DNA of 64,000 nucleotides from Variovorax paradoxus (GTDB lineage Bacteria > Pseudomonadota > Gammaproteobacteria > Burkholderiales > Burkholderiaceae_C), in contig NZ_JAUSXL010000002.1 of assembly GCF_030815975.1 (NCBI RefSeq), positions 1,922,001-1,986,000 of the forward strand, read 5' to 3'. The position numbers and the translations under genes were made by a program. Shown piece after piece: positions 33,759-41,658 of the stretch (position 1 is the first letter of the stretch; every line of letters starts with the position of its first letter). The notes under the pieces were generated by a model that was given only the letters and a program-made list of their open reading frames with translations, made no database searches and was not told the DNA's origin.

Positions 33759-34367
33759 ATGGGCAACCGACTCTCGCAGATCGCCACCCGCACCGGCGAC
33801 GACGGCACCACCGGCCTTGGCGACAACACCCGCGTGCCCAAGGACCACCTGCGCGTGCACGCCATGGGCGACGTGGACGAGCTCAACTCGCAGATCGGCC
33901 TGCTGCTGTGCGAGCCCATGCCGGAGCCCGTGCGCGAGCTGCTGGTCGACGTGCAGCACCAGCTCTTCAATCTGGGCGGCGAGCTTTCGATGCCGGGCTA
34001 CACGCTGTTGAAGGCCGATGCGCTGCTGCAGCTGGACAACGCGCTGGCCGAGCACAACGCCGCCTTGCCGCGCCTGGCCGAATTCATCCTGCCCGCGGGC
34101 ACGCGCGCAGCCTCGCAGGCGCACGTGTGCCGCACGGTGGCACGCCGGGCCGAACGCGCCGTGGTGGCGCTCGGCGCGACGGCCGAACTCAACGACGCAC
34201 TGCGCCAGTATCTCAACCGGCTCAGCGACCTGCTCTTCGTGCTCGCGCGCGTGCTCAACCGGATGAACGGCGGCGATGATGTTTACTGGAAGAGCGAACG
34301 CATGGCGCGCACGGCAGCGGCGGCAGACGCCGCCGAGCCCAACGACGAAGAAGGAAGCCCATCATGA
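33759..34367 (+). CDS. Cob(I)alamin adenosyltransferase, PduO type
   Basis: A 202-residue PduO/MMAB-type enzyme. The ATP-binding N-terminal motif TRTGDDGTTGLGDNTRVPK and the C-terminal RRAERAVVALG and YLNRLSDLLFVLARVLN are diagnostic. It transfers adenosyl from ATP to cob(I)alamin to give coenzyme B12. It lies 13 bp after the DinB-like gene; its stop overlaps the next gene's start. No B12-dependent enzyme is in the window. Confidence 0.92.
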   Translation: MGNRLSQIATRTGDDGTTGLGDNTRVPKDHLRVHAMGDVDELNSQIGLLLCEPMPEPVRELLVDVQHQLFNLGGELSMPGYTLLKADALLQLDNALAEHNAALPRLAEFILPAGTRAASQAHVCRTVARRAERAVVALGATAELNDALRQYLNRLSDLLFVLARVLNRMNGGDDVYWKSERMARTAAAADAAEPNDEEGSPS

Positions 34368-34729
34368 CGAAGAAGACGTTCACCCATGCATTCACGCTGG
34401 CCGCGGGCAGCACGGCGCTCCTGCTGCTGTCTGCTGTTGCCGTTCACGCGCAGAGCTCCGACAACCCACCCAAGGCGCAGCCCGCGCACACGCTCAAGCC
34501 GCCGCCGCGTGACAGCAAGGTTGTGAACAACGTGCAGCGCGGCACCAATGCCGCCGGCCGCGGCATCGACCGCGCCGAGGACGCGACGCGGCGCGGCGTC
34601 AACAATGTTTCGGAAAAAGCCAGCCGGCCCGTGCGCAGGGTAGGCGAGTCCTTCGGGCGCAAGCTGGCCCCCGGTTCCAGCGGCCGCACCGCGCCGCCGC
34701 CTGTGGGGCCGCAGGGCAACGCGCCCTGA
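34364..34729 (+). CDS. Small exported basic protein, unknown
   Basis: A 121-residue protein with a signal peptide cleaved after about residue 29 (AVHAQSS). The mature part is Pro/Arg/Asn-rich with an Ala/Gly-rich centre and no recognised domain. ATG 34364 overlaps the PduO stop by 4 bp, so it is translationally coupled to a cobalamin enzyme with no obvious relation. Function unknown. Confidence 0.65.
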   Translation: MTKKTFTHAFTLAAGSTALLLLSAVAVHAQSSDNPPKAQPAHTLKPPPRDSKVVNNVQRGTNAAGRGIDRAEDATRRGVNNVSEKASRPVRRVGESFGRKLAPGSSGRTAPPPVGPQGNAP

Positions 34730-34793
34730 GCGAGTCACGGCGGGACCGGCTTCGGTTTTTTGCGTTGTTCGTGAGGCGCTGCTGTTCGGGGCG

Positions 34794-34889
34794 CGATCCC
34801 GCCGACGGGGTACCTTGCTCCGCGAATGTCCCCCGCCCTTCGGGCTCCTCCTTTATTTCGCTGCGCAAGGCACCCCATCAGCGGGATCG
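34794..34889 (+). repeat. Repeat family C, left arm with 9-bp terminal inverted repeat
   Basis: A 96-bp segment bounded by CGATCCCGC (34794) and GCGGGATCG (34881). Its interior, including CGCGAATGTCCCCCG and CTCCTCCTT, returns inverted in the right arm. No gene is present in 34730-35096. Confidence 0.6.
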
Positions 34890-34950
34890 TTATGCAGAGC
34901 GGTCGTTGATCAGCGGTACACCCACAGCGTGTCCAGGTGCACAGGGCATC

Positions 34951-35018
34951 GGGTGCTGCCCGCAGCGAAATCAAGGAGGAGGCCGCAGGCCGGGGGACAT
35001 TCGCGGAGGGGAGCACCC
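34951..35018 (-). repeat. Repeat family C, right arm (inverted)
   Basis: The reverse complement of this segment repeats most of 34815-34876, including CGCGAATGTCCCCCG. The arms are about 75 bp apart, so a long imperfect cruciform or RNA stem could form. The rest of 34730-35096 shows no coding feature. Confidence 0.6.
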
Positions 35019-35096
35019 GGTGGCCTGTGCACGCGCCCTGAACAAGAGCGCCCGAACACAAGCGACCCACAACACACGGCGAAACCACAGACCAAG

Positions 35097-35615
35097 ATGG
35101 CAAGAAACATAGAAATCAAGGCCCGCATCGACAGCGTGGAACGCGTGGCGCTCATTGCCGCAGAGCTCGCCGATTCAGGCCCGTTCGAAATCGCGCAGGA
35201 AGACACGTTCTTTCGCTGCGACAACAGCGCCGACCGCCTCAAGCTGCGCACCTTCGCGCCCGACCGTGCCGAGCTGATCTTCTATCGCCGCGCGAACAGC
35301 AGCGGTCCGAAGGAATCGTTCTACCTGATCTCGCCCACCACCACGCCCGACACCTTGCGCGAATCGCTCACGCTTGCCTGGGGCCAGGCTGGCCGCGTGC
35401 GCAAGCAGCGCCGGCTGTTCATCGTGGGCCGCACGCGCGTGCACCTCGACCGCGTGGAGGGCCTCGGCGAATTTCTCGAACTCGAGGCGGTGCTGAAAGA
35501 GGGCGAGTCCGCCGAGGCCGGCATGGCCGAGGCGCATGCGCTCATGGCGCAGCTGGGCATTGCATCCGACCAGCTCGTGCAGGGCGCTTACGTCGATTTG
35601 CTGCGAGCCGCCTGA
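35097..35615 (+). CDS. CYTH-domain protein (class IV adenylate cyclase/triphosphatase-like)
   Basis: A 172-residue protein with the CYTH fold. The N-terminal NIEIKARI carries the ExExK-type motif, followed by basic residues in RLKLRTFAP, LIFYRR and RKQRRLFIVGRTRVHLDRVE, and ending FLELEAVL. The family includes CyaB adenylate cyclases and inorganic triphosphatases, which cannot be told apart from the sequence alone. ATG 35097 follows the repeat region. Confidence 0.85.
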   Translation: MARNIEIKARIDSVERVALIAAELADSGPFEIAQEDTFFRCDNSADRLKLRTFAPDRAELIFYRRANSSGPKESFYLISPTTTPDTLRESLTLAWGQAGRVRKQRRLFIVGRTRVHLDRVEGLGEFLELEAVLKEGESAEAGMAEAHALMAQLGIASDQLVQGAYVDLLRAA

Positions 35616-35624
35616 GCCTCATCG

Positions 35625-36263
35625 TCAGCGCCAGCCCGCGGCCTTGGGTTGGTCGGCGAGCTGCTGCGCGACCCGCGCATAGCCCTCGGCATTGGCATGG
35701 ATGCGGTCGGAGCGCAGCGATGCGTCCGACAGCACGCTCGAATACACATTGGCGACGAGCAGCGCCTGCCCCGACTTCGCAACCTCCTCGTAGAACAGCG
35801 CGTCGCTGAGCGAACCGACAGCCGCGCGCATCGCGTCGGGCGAGGGCGTGGCCAGCAGCGCGACGTGGGGCGTGTGTGCGCGCGCCTGGCTGACAAGGGC
35901 CGCGAGATTGTCGCGCGTGGCCGCGGGCGAGACGCCACGCAGCATGTCGTTGCCGCCGATGCCGATCAGGACCGCGTCGTAGCTGCCCGCGGCCAGCAGC
36001 GAAGGCAGGCGCTCCAGCGCCCCGGCCGAGGTGTCGCCATTGAGGCCCGCGTTCTCGATCTGCCAGCCCGTGAGCTCGCCCAGTTTCACGGGCCAGGCGG
36101 CTTCGGGCGGTGCGCCGTAGCCGAAGGTCAGGCTGTCGCCCAGCGCCAGCACGCGGGCATCGGATTTCAGCGCGGCGGCGGAGGGTTTGCGCTTGCCGCA
36201 GGCGGCCACGAGGGCGGCCGCGGGCACGCCGGCGAGCAGGTGGAGGAGGTGTCGTCGCTTCAT
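35625..36263 (-). CDS. GDSL/SGNH lipoprotein esterase, TesA type
   Basis: A 212-residue SGNH hydrolase. Block I GDSLTFGYG with the nucleophile Ser lies near 44, the Gly of ENAGLNGDTSAG near 73, GGNDMLRG near 102 and the Asp/His of SDRIHANAEGY near 188. The N-terminus is a signal with a lipobox-like VAACG. TesA-type enzymes hydrolyse thioesters and esters in the periplasm. It converges with the CYTH gene nine bases away. Confidence 0.88.
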   Translation of the reverse strand: MKRRHLLHLLAGVPAAALVAACGKRKPSAAALKSDARVLALGDSLTFGYGAPPEAAWPVKLGELTGWQIENAGLNGDTSAGALERLPSLLAAGSYDAVLIGIGGNDMLRGVSPAATRDNLAALVSQARAHTPHVALLATPSPDAMRAAVGSLSDALFYEEVAKSGQALLVANVYSSVLSDASLRSDRIHANAEGYARVAQQLADQPKAAGWR

Positions 36264-36318
36264 GCTGCGCGCGAGCTTAAAGGCAATCGGCACAGGAAGC
36301 GTGTGCTTGCGCCTTCGC

Positions 36319-36501
36319 TCAGTCAGGACGTTTGAAGAAGCGGTACAGGCCGGCAACCAGCATGACGGCGCCCAGCAAAGCAACCGCGGTCTGGCCGCCT
36401 TGATAGCCGCCGATTCCAGCAGGCGGGCCCGACATGAACCACCTCAGGAGCATGCCCCCGCCCCACACGATGCCGATGGCGCCAATGATCTTGTCACGCA
36501 T
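36319..36501 (-). CDS. Small membrane protein, unknown
   Basis: About 60 residues with two hydrophobic segments (AIGIVWGGGMLL and TAVALLGAVMLVAGLY) separated by a Gly-rich loop, ending FFKRPD. The start is uncertain: ATG 36501, ATG 36546 and GTG 36555 share the frame; 36501 leaves a short cytoplasmic N-terminus. No family recognised. Confidence 0.55.
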   Translation of the reverse strand: MRDKIIGAIGIVWGGGMLLRWFMSGPPAGIGGYQGGQTAVALLGAVMLVAGLYRFFKRPD

Positions 36502-36680
36502 GTTGATGGATGGCGCCTCCACGCCTTGAATGGTTTGCAGGCCCATTGTCGCCACGGTCGGACAACACGCCGCCCCGATACCAGCACTTACCTGATTTCA
36601 CCTGACCGCGACCTGATGCGCGCGAGGCAGACACAAGCGCCGCTGACAATGGACCCGTCATCAACACGAAGGAGTTCCAG

Positions 36681-37121
36681 ATGATCATCAATTCAAAGAG
36701 CATGGCCGTCGCTGCTGCGGCGCTCGCGATGTGCATGGCAGCGGGAAGCGCCTTCGCACAGGACCGGGGCCACGACCGCGGCCATGACCGCGGCAACGAT
36801 CAAGGCAACGGCCGCTACGAACAACAGGACCGCCGCTTCGACCGGCACGACGACCGCCGCGGCGACCGCTACGGCCGCCAGGACTATCGGCCAGGCCGGC
36901 AGTTCGACCGCGCCGGCTACCCCCAGCCGCACGCCGAGTGGCGCCGCGGCGGACGCGTGCCCAACGAATACCGCGGCCGCAATTACGTGGTGAACGACTG
37001 GCGTGCCTACCGCCTGCAGCAGCCGCCGCGCGGCTACCAGTGGGTGGGCGTGGGCGGCGACTACGTGCTCGCGGCCATTGCGTCCGGCGTGATCGCGCAG
37101 ATCATCGTCGGAAGCCAATAA
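36681..37121 (+). CDS. RcnB-family periplasmic protein
   Basis: A 146-residue exported protein. The signal peptide ends at AFAQ (about residue 26), a highly charged HDRGHDRG/DRR low-complexity region follows, and the C-terminal RcnB-type domain reads YVVNDWRAYRLQQPPRGYQWVGVGGDYVLAAIASG. RcnB influences nickel/cobalt efflux in E. coli, but no rcnA is nearby. A perfect terminator follows. Confidence 0.85.
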   Translation: MIINSKSMAVAAAALAMCMAAGSAFAQDRGHDRGHDRGNDQGNGRYEQQDRRFDRHDDRRGDRYGRQDYRPGRQFDRAGYPQPHAEWRRGGRVPNEYRGRNYVVNDWRAYRLQQPPRGYQWVGVGGDYVLAAIASGVIAQIIVGSQ

Positions 37122-37157
37122 GGAGCCAAGCGCGCGGCCCGCTGCGCGCCGAGCTTC

Positions 37158-37193
37158 AAGGCCGCCGCAGGTTTTTTCCTGCGGCGGCCTTTT
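37158..37193. terminator. Rho-independent terminator after RcnB-like gene
   Basis: A perfect 14-bp stem (AAGGCCGCCGCAGG and its complement) with a six-T loop, followed by TTTT. It is followed 20 bases later by the end of a minus-strand gene. Confidence 0.85.
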
Positions 37194-37214
37194 GTTTTTG
37201 AAGCGGCGAGCTTC

Positions 37215-37484
37215 TCAGGCTGCCACGGTGGGCAGCGACTGGGCGCAGACATTGCGCCCGGTGATGGTGAGCCGCAAGCCGCCGCCATGCCATTCGAGCC
37301 AGTTCAGGCTCACGTAGGCCTCGATGTCGCTGTCGTCGATGCGGTCCGCCTGCCGGCTCTGCAGCAGTTCCACCGTGGCGGGGAGCGCCCGTCTCAGGCG
37401 CTCGCGCCGTTCAGCGGCGGCGTCGGCGCTGGCGGCCTTCAGGGCGGCCCTTGTTTTCTGTTGCTGCTGCGGGGTCGATGCCAT
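37215..37484 (-). CDS. Conserved hypothetical small protein
   Basis: An 89-residue soluble protein with an Ala/Arg-rich first half and a C-terminal IDDSDIEAYVSLNWLEWHGGGLRLTITGRNVC. The distinctive end suggests a conserved family, but I do not recognise it. ATG 37484 follows GGAACGG; a TTG eight codons upstream is in frame. Confidence 0.6.
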   Translation of the reverse strand: MASTPQQQQKTRAALKAASADAAAERRERLRRALPATVELLQSRQADRIDDSDIEAYVSLNWLEWHGGGLRLTITGRNVCAQSLPTVAA

Positions 37485-37598
37485 TGCTGATCCGTTCCGG
37501 GAAGCCAAGGAATTAACCCGAATGTACGCCCGCTGTGTAAAGCCGCACGCATCTTTTACAAACCTGTTGCGGCAAGCGTTGAATAGGTTGCGCGAGGC

Positions 37599-38543
37599 CT
37601 AGATTTCGTAGTGCGAGCCCTTCGCTTCATCGCCCAGCGCCTTCTCGACCACCGCCCGGGTCAAGGTGGGCGCGAACGATTCGATGAACGCATGGACGTA
37701 CTTGCGCAGGTAGTTGCCGCGCCGCACCGCGAGCTTGGTCATGTTGATGCCGAAGAGCCGGCCCGCATCGAGCGCGCGCAATTGCGTGTCGCGCTCCGTC
37801 TCGTACGCCACGCCGGCCACGATGCCCACGCCCATGCCCAGTTGCACGTAGGTCTTGATCACGTCGGCGTCCATCGCGGCCAGCACGATGTTGGGTGCGA
37901 GCCCGCGCTGTGCAAAGGCCTCGTCGATGCGCGAGCGCCCGGTGAAGCCGGTGTCGTAGGTGATCAGCGGATAGCGCGTGAGCGCCTCGAGCGTCAGCGG
38001 CGCATCGAGCAGCGCATGGCCCGGCGGCACGATGACCGAATGCGTCCAGCGATAGCAGGGCAGGGCCACCAGCTGGGGATAGTCGCCCAGCGCCTCGGTG
38101 GCAATGCCCACGTCGGCCTCGCCGTCGATCAGCATCTGCGCGATCTGCTTGGGCGAGCCCTGGTGCAGATGCAGCTTCACGTTGGGAAATTGCGCGCGGA
38201 ATTCCTGTACCGCCACCGGCATCGCGTAGCGCGCCTGCGAATGCGTGGCGGCCACCGACAGCAGGCCGCTCTGCTGCGCCACGAACTCTTGCCCCGCATG
38301 CCGCAGGTTGCTGCTCTCCATCAGCATGCGCTCGATGATCGGCAGCACATGGCCACCCGGTTCGGTGAGCCCGGTGAGCCGCTTGCCGGCGCGCACGAAA
38401 AGTTCGATGCCGAGCTCTTCCTCCAGCTCGCGGATCTGCCGGCTCACGCCCGGCTGGGAGGTATGAAGGGCATGGGCGACTTCGGTCAGGTTGAAGCCGC
38501 AACGAACGGCCTCGCGTACCGAGCGCAGTTGTTGGAAGTTCAT
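37599..38543 (-). CDS. LysR-family regulator, CysB-like
   Basis: A 314-residue LysR-type regulator. The N-terminal helix-turn-helix reads FNLTEVAHALHTSQPGVSRQIRELEEELG, and the effector domain has QGSPKQIAQMLIDGEADVGIATE and the C-terminal RRGNYLRKYVHAFIESFAP, which are CysB/Cbl-specific. CysB senses O-/N-acetylserine and controls sulfur assimilation. ATG 38543 gives the usual length. No cys genes are in the window. Confidence 0.88.
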   Translation of the reverse strand: MNFQQLRSVREAVRCGFNLTEVAHALHTSQPGVSRQIRELEEELGIELFVRAGKRLTGLTEPGGHVLPIIERMLMESSNLRHAGQEFVAQQSGLLSVAATHSQARYAMPVAVQEFRAQFPNVKLHLHQGSPKQIAQMLIDGEADVGIATEALGDYPQLVALPCYRWTHSVIVPPGHALLDAPLTLEALTRYPLITYDTGFTGRSRIDEAFAQRGLAPNIVLAAMDADVIKTYVQLGMGVGIVAGVAYETERDTQLRALDAGRLFGINMTKLAVRRGNYLRKYVHAFIESFAPTLTRAVVEKALGDEAKGSHYEI

Positions 38544-38698
38544 CTGGCGCGAAAGATCGGAGGAAGGGGGCCCGGACCGGGCCGAGCGGCGATTCTCGGC
38601 AGAAGTGCTTATGCGGGGAACGATGCGTTTGTTGGTTTCACATGAGCAAATCATCTGTACCGATCTTCTGCCGGTGGGGCTGCGAGCGAATTGCAATT

Positions 38699-38714
38699 TC
38701 GCACGACTGTGCTA
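38699..38714. promoter_or_regulatory. Operator-like palindrome at the TetR gene promoter
   Basis: TCGCACGACTGTGCTA matches the perfect palindrome at 39372-39387 at 13/16 positions. It lies between TTGCAA (38691) and TAAAAT (38713), a plausible -35/-10 pair, so binding should repress the regulator itself. Confidence 0.6.
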
Positions 38715-38725
38715 AAATGAGGCGC

Positions 38726-39328
38726 ATGGACGCCAAGACCCAGAAAAGCGAACTCACCCGCGCCGCCATCGTCGGCGCGGCCATCGATCTCGCCCTGGCC
38801 GAAGGGTTGGAAGCCATCACGCTGCAGGCCGTGGCCAGCCGCCTGGCGCTTTCCAAGAGCGGGGTGTTCTCCCGCGTGGGCTCGCGCGAGGCGCTGCAGA
38901 AGGCGGTGATCGAGGAGTACGGCCGCCGCTTCCTGGCCGACGTGTTCGTGCCGGCGATGCAAAAGCCCAAGGGCCTTGCGCGGCTCAACGACATCGTCGG
39001 GCGCTGGATCGCCCGCACCCGCGACATCGAGGCCGAAACCGGCTGCATCTACATGGCGGGCGCGTTCGAATACGACGACCGCGAAGGCGAGCTGCGCGAC
39101 CTGCTGTTCGACGAAATCACGCGCTGGCGTGCCGCACTGCGACGCACGGTGTTGCAGGCCGTGGAAACCGGCGAGCTGCGGCCCGACACCGATGCCGCGC
39201 AGGTGGTCAGCGAACTCAATGGCCTCGTCATGGGCCTGCTGCACGACGCGCGCTTCCTGCGCGACCCCCAGGCCGCCGACCGCGCCATGCAGACCTGGCA
39301 GCGGCTTCTTTCCAGCTACCGCGCCTGA
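38726..39328 (+). CDS. TetR-family transcriptional regulator
   Basis: A 200-residue TetR-type repressor. The helix-turn-helix is LQAVASRLALSKSGVFSRVGSREAL near 33-57, followed by a ligand domain of the YxAF_C type (TGCIYMAGAFEYDDREGELRD). The putative -10 (38713-38718) lies so close that ATG 38726 may begin a leaderless transcript; ATG 38717 overlaps the -10 and is less likely. It probably controls itself and the downstream microprotein/hydrolase unit through two related palindromes. Confidence 0.85.
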   Translation: MDAKTQKSELTRAAIVGAAIDLALAEGLEAITLQAVASRLALSKSGVFSRVGSREALQKAVIEEYGRRFLADVFVPAMQKPKGLARLNDIVGRWIARTRDIEAETGCIYMAGAFEYDDREGELRDLLFDEITRWRAALRRTVLQAVETGELRPDTDAAQVVSELNGLVMGLLHDARFLRDPQAADRAMQTWQRLLSSYRA

Positions 39329-39371
39329 GCCACGGCACAGGCAGGTTTCGTTCGTTCATCTTGTCTTGATT

Positions 39372-39387
39372 TCGCACGATCGTGCGA
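39372..39387. promoter_or_regulatory. Perfect palindromic operator before the microprotein gene
   Basis: TCGCACGATCGTGCGA is a perfect 16-bp inverted repeat 18 bases before the microprotein ATG, with a related copy before the TetR gene. It is the likely TetR binding site. Confidence 0.7.
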
Positions 39388-39404
39388 TAAAAAGGAGAAA
39401 CACC

Positions 39405-39518
39405 ATGCTGATCATCACCCTCTGTCTTGTCGTCTACGTGGGCGCCATCGGCGCCGAAGCGGTCCGCGATGCGCTGCGCAGCCTGCCGCGCAGCAACGAG
39501 GACTGGGTCTGGTACTGA
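39405..39518 (+). CDS. 37-residue membrane microprotein
   Basis: A small protein of one hydrophobic segment (LIITLCLVVYVGAIGAEAV) followed by a charged tail ending EDWVWY. A strong AAAGGAG precedes ATG 39405, supporting translation. It lies between a perfect palindromic operator and an alpha/beta hydrolase gene 17 bp downstream. Function unknown; a membrane anchor or regulator of the hydrolase is possible. Confidence 0.65.
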   Translation: MLIITLCLVVYVGAIGAEAVRDALRSLPRSNEDWVWY

Positions 39519-39535
39519 ACGCGGGAGCCCATTGA

Positions 39536-40453
39536 ATGACGAGCACCACCACCTCCGCGGCCACGCATGCCGCCCAGTCGAACTACTACCGTCCGGGCCG
39601 CCTGATGCGCACATTGCGCTTCGGCCTGACCACCTCGCAGCGCTTCTGGCCCGCGCTGGGTGTGCGCGCCGCCTACCGGGTGTTCGGCACGCCGCTGCCG
39701 CCCAAGTGGCTCTACCGCGGCCAGGGCCCCGGCACCGGCTGGCGGCGCGAAGGCTGGGCCTTCGAGAACGCAAGCCTCGGCATCTATCACCTCGCTGCGC
39801 AGGATTCCGGCGCGGAATCCGCGCCCATCGTGCTGCTGGTGCATGGCTGGGGCGGGCATGCGGGGCAGATGCTGGCGCTGGCGCAGGCGCTGGCCGATGC
39901 GGGCCTGCGGCCTGTGCTGCTCGAGCTGCCGGCCCATGGCCGCAGCGCGGGCACGATGAGCAATTCGCCACAGTTCGCCCGCGCCATCGCGTATGTCGTT
40001 GCAAGGCTGGCGGCCGACGGCCATGCGCTGCGCGCGGTGGTCGCCCATTCGATGGGTGCCAACGGGCTCGCATTGGCTGCCGCCCGGGGCTTGAGTGCAG
40101 AACGGATGGTGCTGCTCGCGCCGCCCGCTTCAGCGCGCGAATTCACGCGCTACTTCGCGCACACCTTCGGCCTCAGCGAGGCGACGCGCCTGGCCATGCA
40201 GCGGCTGTTCGAGGCGCGCGAAGGCATCCTGATGGCGCAGCTCGAACCGGTGGCCGTCGGTCCGCGCATCGCGCAGCCGACGCTGATCGTGCATGACCGC
40301 GACGACCGCGTGAACCGTTTTGCCGATGCCGAGGCGTACCGCGATGCCATCGAGGGGGCGCAGCTGGTGGCCACTCAGGGGCTGGGGCACCGCCGCATCC
40401 TCAAGGAGGAGGACGTGGTCCGGCAGGTGGTGCGCTTCGTGGCGCAGCCCTGA
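39536..40453 (+). CDS. Alpha/beta-fold hydrolase
   Basis: A 305-residue alpha/beta hydrolase. The oxyanion motif IVLLVHGWGGHAGQM lies near 99, the nucleophile elbow AHSMGANG near 168, the Asp in HDRDDRVNRF near 252 and the His in GLGHRRILKEE near 281. It shows no signal peptide. It is downstream of the TetR gene and microprotein in the same direction and is probably under the same repressor. Substrate unknown. Confidence 0.83.
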   Translation: MTSTTTSAATHAAQSNYYRPGRLMRTLRFGLTTSQRFWPALGVRAAYRVFGTPLPPKWLYRGQGPGTGWRREGWAFENASLGIYHLAAQDSGAESAPIVLLVHGWGGHAGQMLALAQALADAGLRPVLLELPAHGRSAGTMSNSPQFARAIAYVVARLAADGHALRAVVAHSMGANGLALAAARGLSAERMVLLAPPASAREFTRYFAHTFGLSEATRLAMQRLFEAREGILMAQLEPVAVGPRIAQPTLIVHDRDDRVNRFADAEAYRDAIEGAQLVATQGLGHRRILKEEDVVRQVVRFVAQP

Positions 40454-40505
40454 GCGGCGGGCGAGCGCGGGCGGGCAGTGCCACCCGCCGCGCGTCGTTT
40501 TTTCT

Positions 40506-40784
40506 TCAGCGCGCCGGCGAGGGCGTCGGGTCGGGCAGTTCGATCTTGATGTCGAGCACTTCCAGGTCGTCCTGCTTTTCCAGGTGGACCTTGATGTCCT
40601 CGGCATTGATCTTCACGTATTTCGAGATCACCGCCATCAGCTCGCGCTGCAGGTCGGGCAGGTAGTCGGGGCGTTTCTTGCCGCTGAGGCTGGACCGCTC
40701 GTGCGCGAGGATGATCTGCAGCCGCTCCTTGGCGACGCTGGCCGTCTTCTTCTTTTCGCCGAGCAGGAACGAGAAAAAGGACAT
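40506..40784 (-). CDS. minE: Cell-division topological specificity factor MinE
   Basis: A 92-residue MinE. The N-terminal membrane-targeting and MinD-contact region is followed by [13 protein letters not shown] and the dimerisation domain with [17 protein letters not shown]. It stimulates the MinD ATPase and drives pole-to-pole oscillation. It is the last gene of minCDE, three bases after minD. Confidence 0.95.
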   Translation of the reverse strand: MSFFSFLLGEKKKTASVAKERLQIILAHERSSLSGKKRPDYLPDLQRELMAVISKYVKINAEDIKVHLEKQDDLEVLDIKIELPDPTPSPAR

Positions 40785-40787
40785 GGC

Positions 40788-41603
40788 CTACTTGCCTCCG
40801 AAAATTCGCTTGAAGAAGCCCGGTTTTTCGGCGTCGACGAAGCGCATCGGCTTGTCTTCGCCCAGGAAGCGCGCCACCACGTCGCTGTAGGCCTTGGCCA
40901 CGTCGGTTTCCTTGTCGTGGATGGCCGGCACGCCCTGGTTCGACGCCTGCAGCACGCTTTCCGACTCGGGAATGACGCCGATCAGCTTGATGCGCAGGAT
41001 GTCCTGGATGTCTTCCAGCGAGAGCATCTGGCCGCCGGCCACGCGGTTGGGGTTGTAGCGGGTGATCAGCAGGTGCTCCTTGATGGGGTCGCCGCCTTCC
41101 TTCGCCCGCTTGGTCTTGCTGCTGAGCATGCCCAGGATGCGGTCGGAGTCGCGCACCGAGGATACCTCGGGGTTGGTCACCACCAGTGCTTCGTCGGCAA
41201 AGTGCATGGCCATCATCGCGCCGGTCTCGATGCCCGCGGGCGAATCGCAGACGATGTAGTCGAAGTCCATGGCGGCGAGGTCGGTCAACACCTTTTCCAC
41301 GCCTTCCTGCGTGAGCGCTTCCTTGTCGCGCGTCTGCGAGGCCGCGAGCACGAACAGGTTGTCGCACTGCTTGTCCTTGATCAGCGCCTGGCTCAAGTTG
41401 GCCTCGCCCTGGATCACGTTGATCAGGTCGTACACCACGCGGCGTTCGCAACCCATGATGAGGTCGAGGTTGCGCAGGCCCACGTCGAAGTCGATCACCG
41501 CCGTCTTCTTGCCCGCGAGCGCGAGGCCCGACGCGAAGCTGGCGCTCGTCGTGGTCTTGCCGACGCCGCCCTTGCCTGAGGTCACCACCACAATTTTGGC
41601 CAT
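40788..41603 (-). CDS. minD: Septum-site ATPase MinD
   Basis: A 271-residue deviant Walker ATPase beginning MAKIVVVTSGKGGVGKTTTS, with AVIDFDVGLRNLDLIMGCE, VCDSPAGIETGAMMAMHFAD and a C-terminal amphipathic membrane-targeting helix (GFFKRIFGG). It recruits MinC to the membrane and oscillates with MinE. An alternative ATG two codons upstream (41609) exists. Confidence 0.96.
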   Translation of the reverse strand: MAKIVVVTSGKGGVGKTTTSASFASGLALAGKKTAVIDFDVGLRNLDLIMGCERRVVYDLINVIQGEANLSQALIKDKQCDNLFVLAASQTRDKEALTQEGVEKVLTDLAAMDFDYIVCDSPAGIETGAMMAMHFADEALVVTNPEVSSVRDSDRILGMLSSKTKRAKEGGDPIKEHLLITRYNPNRVAGGQMLSLEDIQDILRIKLIGVIPESESVLQASNQGVPAIHDKETDVAKAYSDVVARFLGEDKPMRFVDAEKPGFFKRIFGGK

Positions 41604-41658
41604 GGCCATTCCTTCTTGTTTCGATTTGGTTGTTGGTTGTCGGATGCGCCGCGGCACA

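Noticed and set aside
34735..35251. Several overlapping frames of 89-122 codons in the repeat region
   Set aside because: They arise from the inverted repeat on both strands and share no recognised protein sequence.
38636..38646. GTTTCACATG as a possible parS half site
   Set aside because: The central CACGTG core is missing and the right half does not match.
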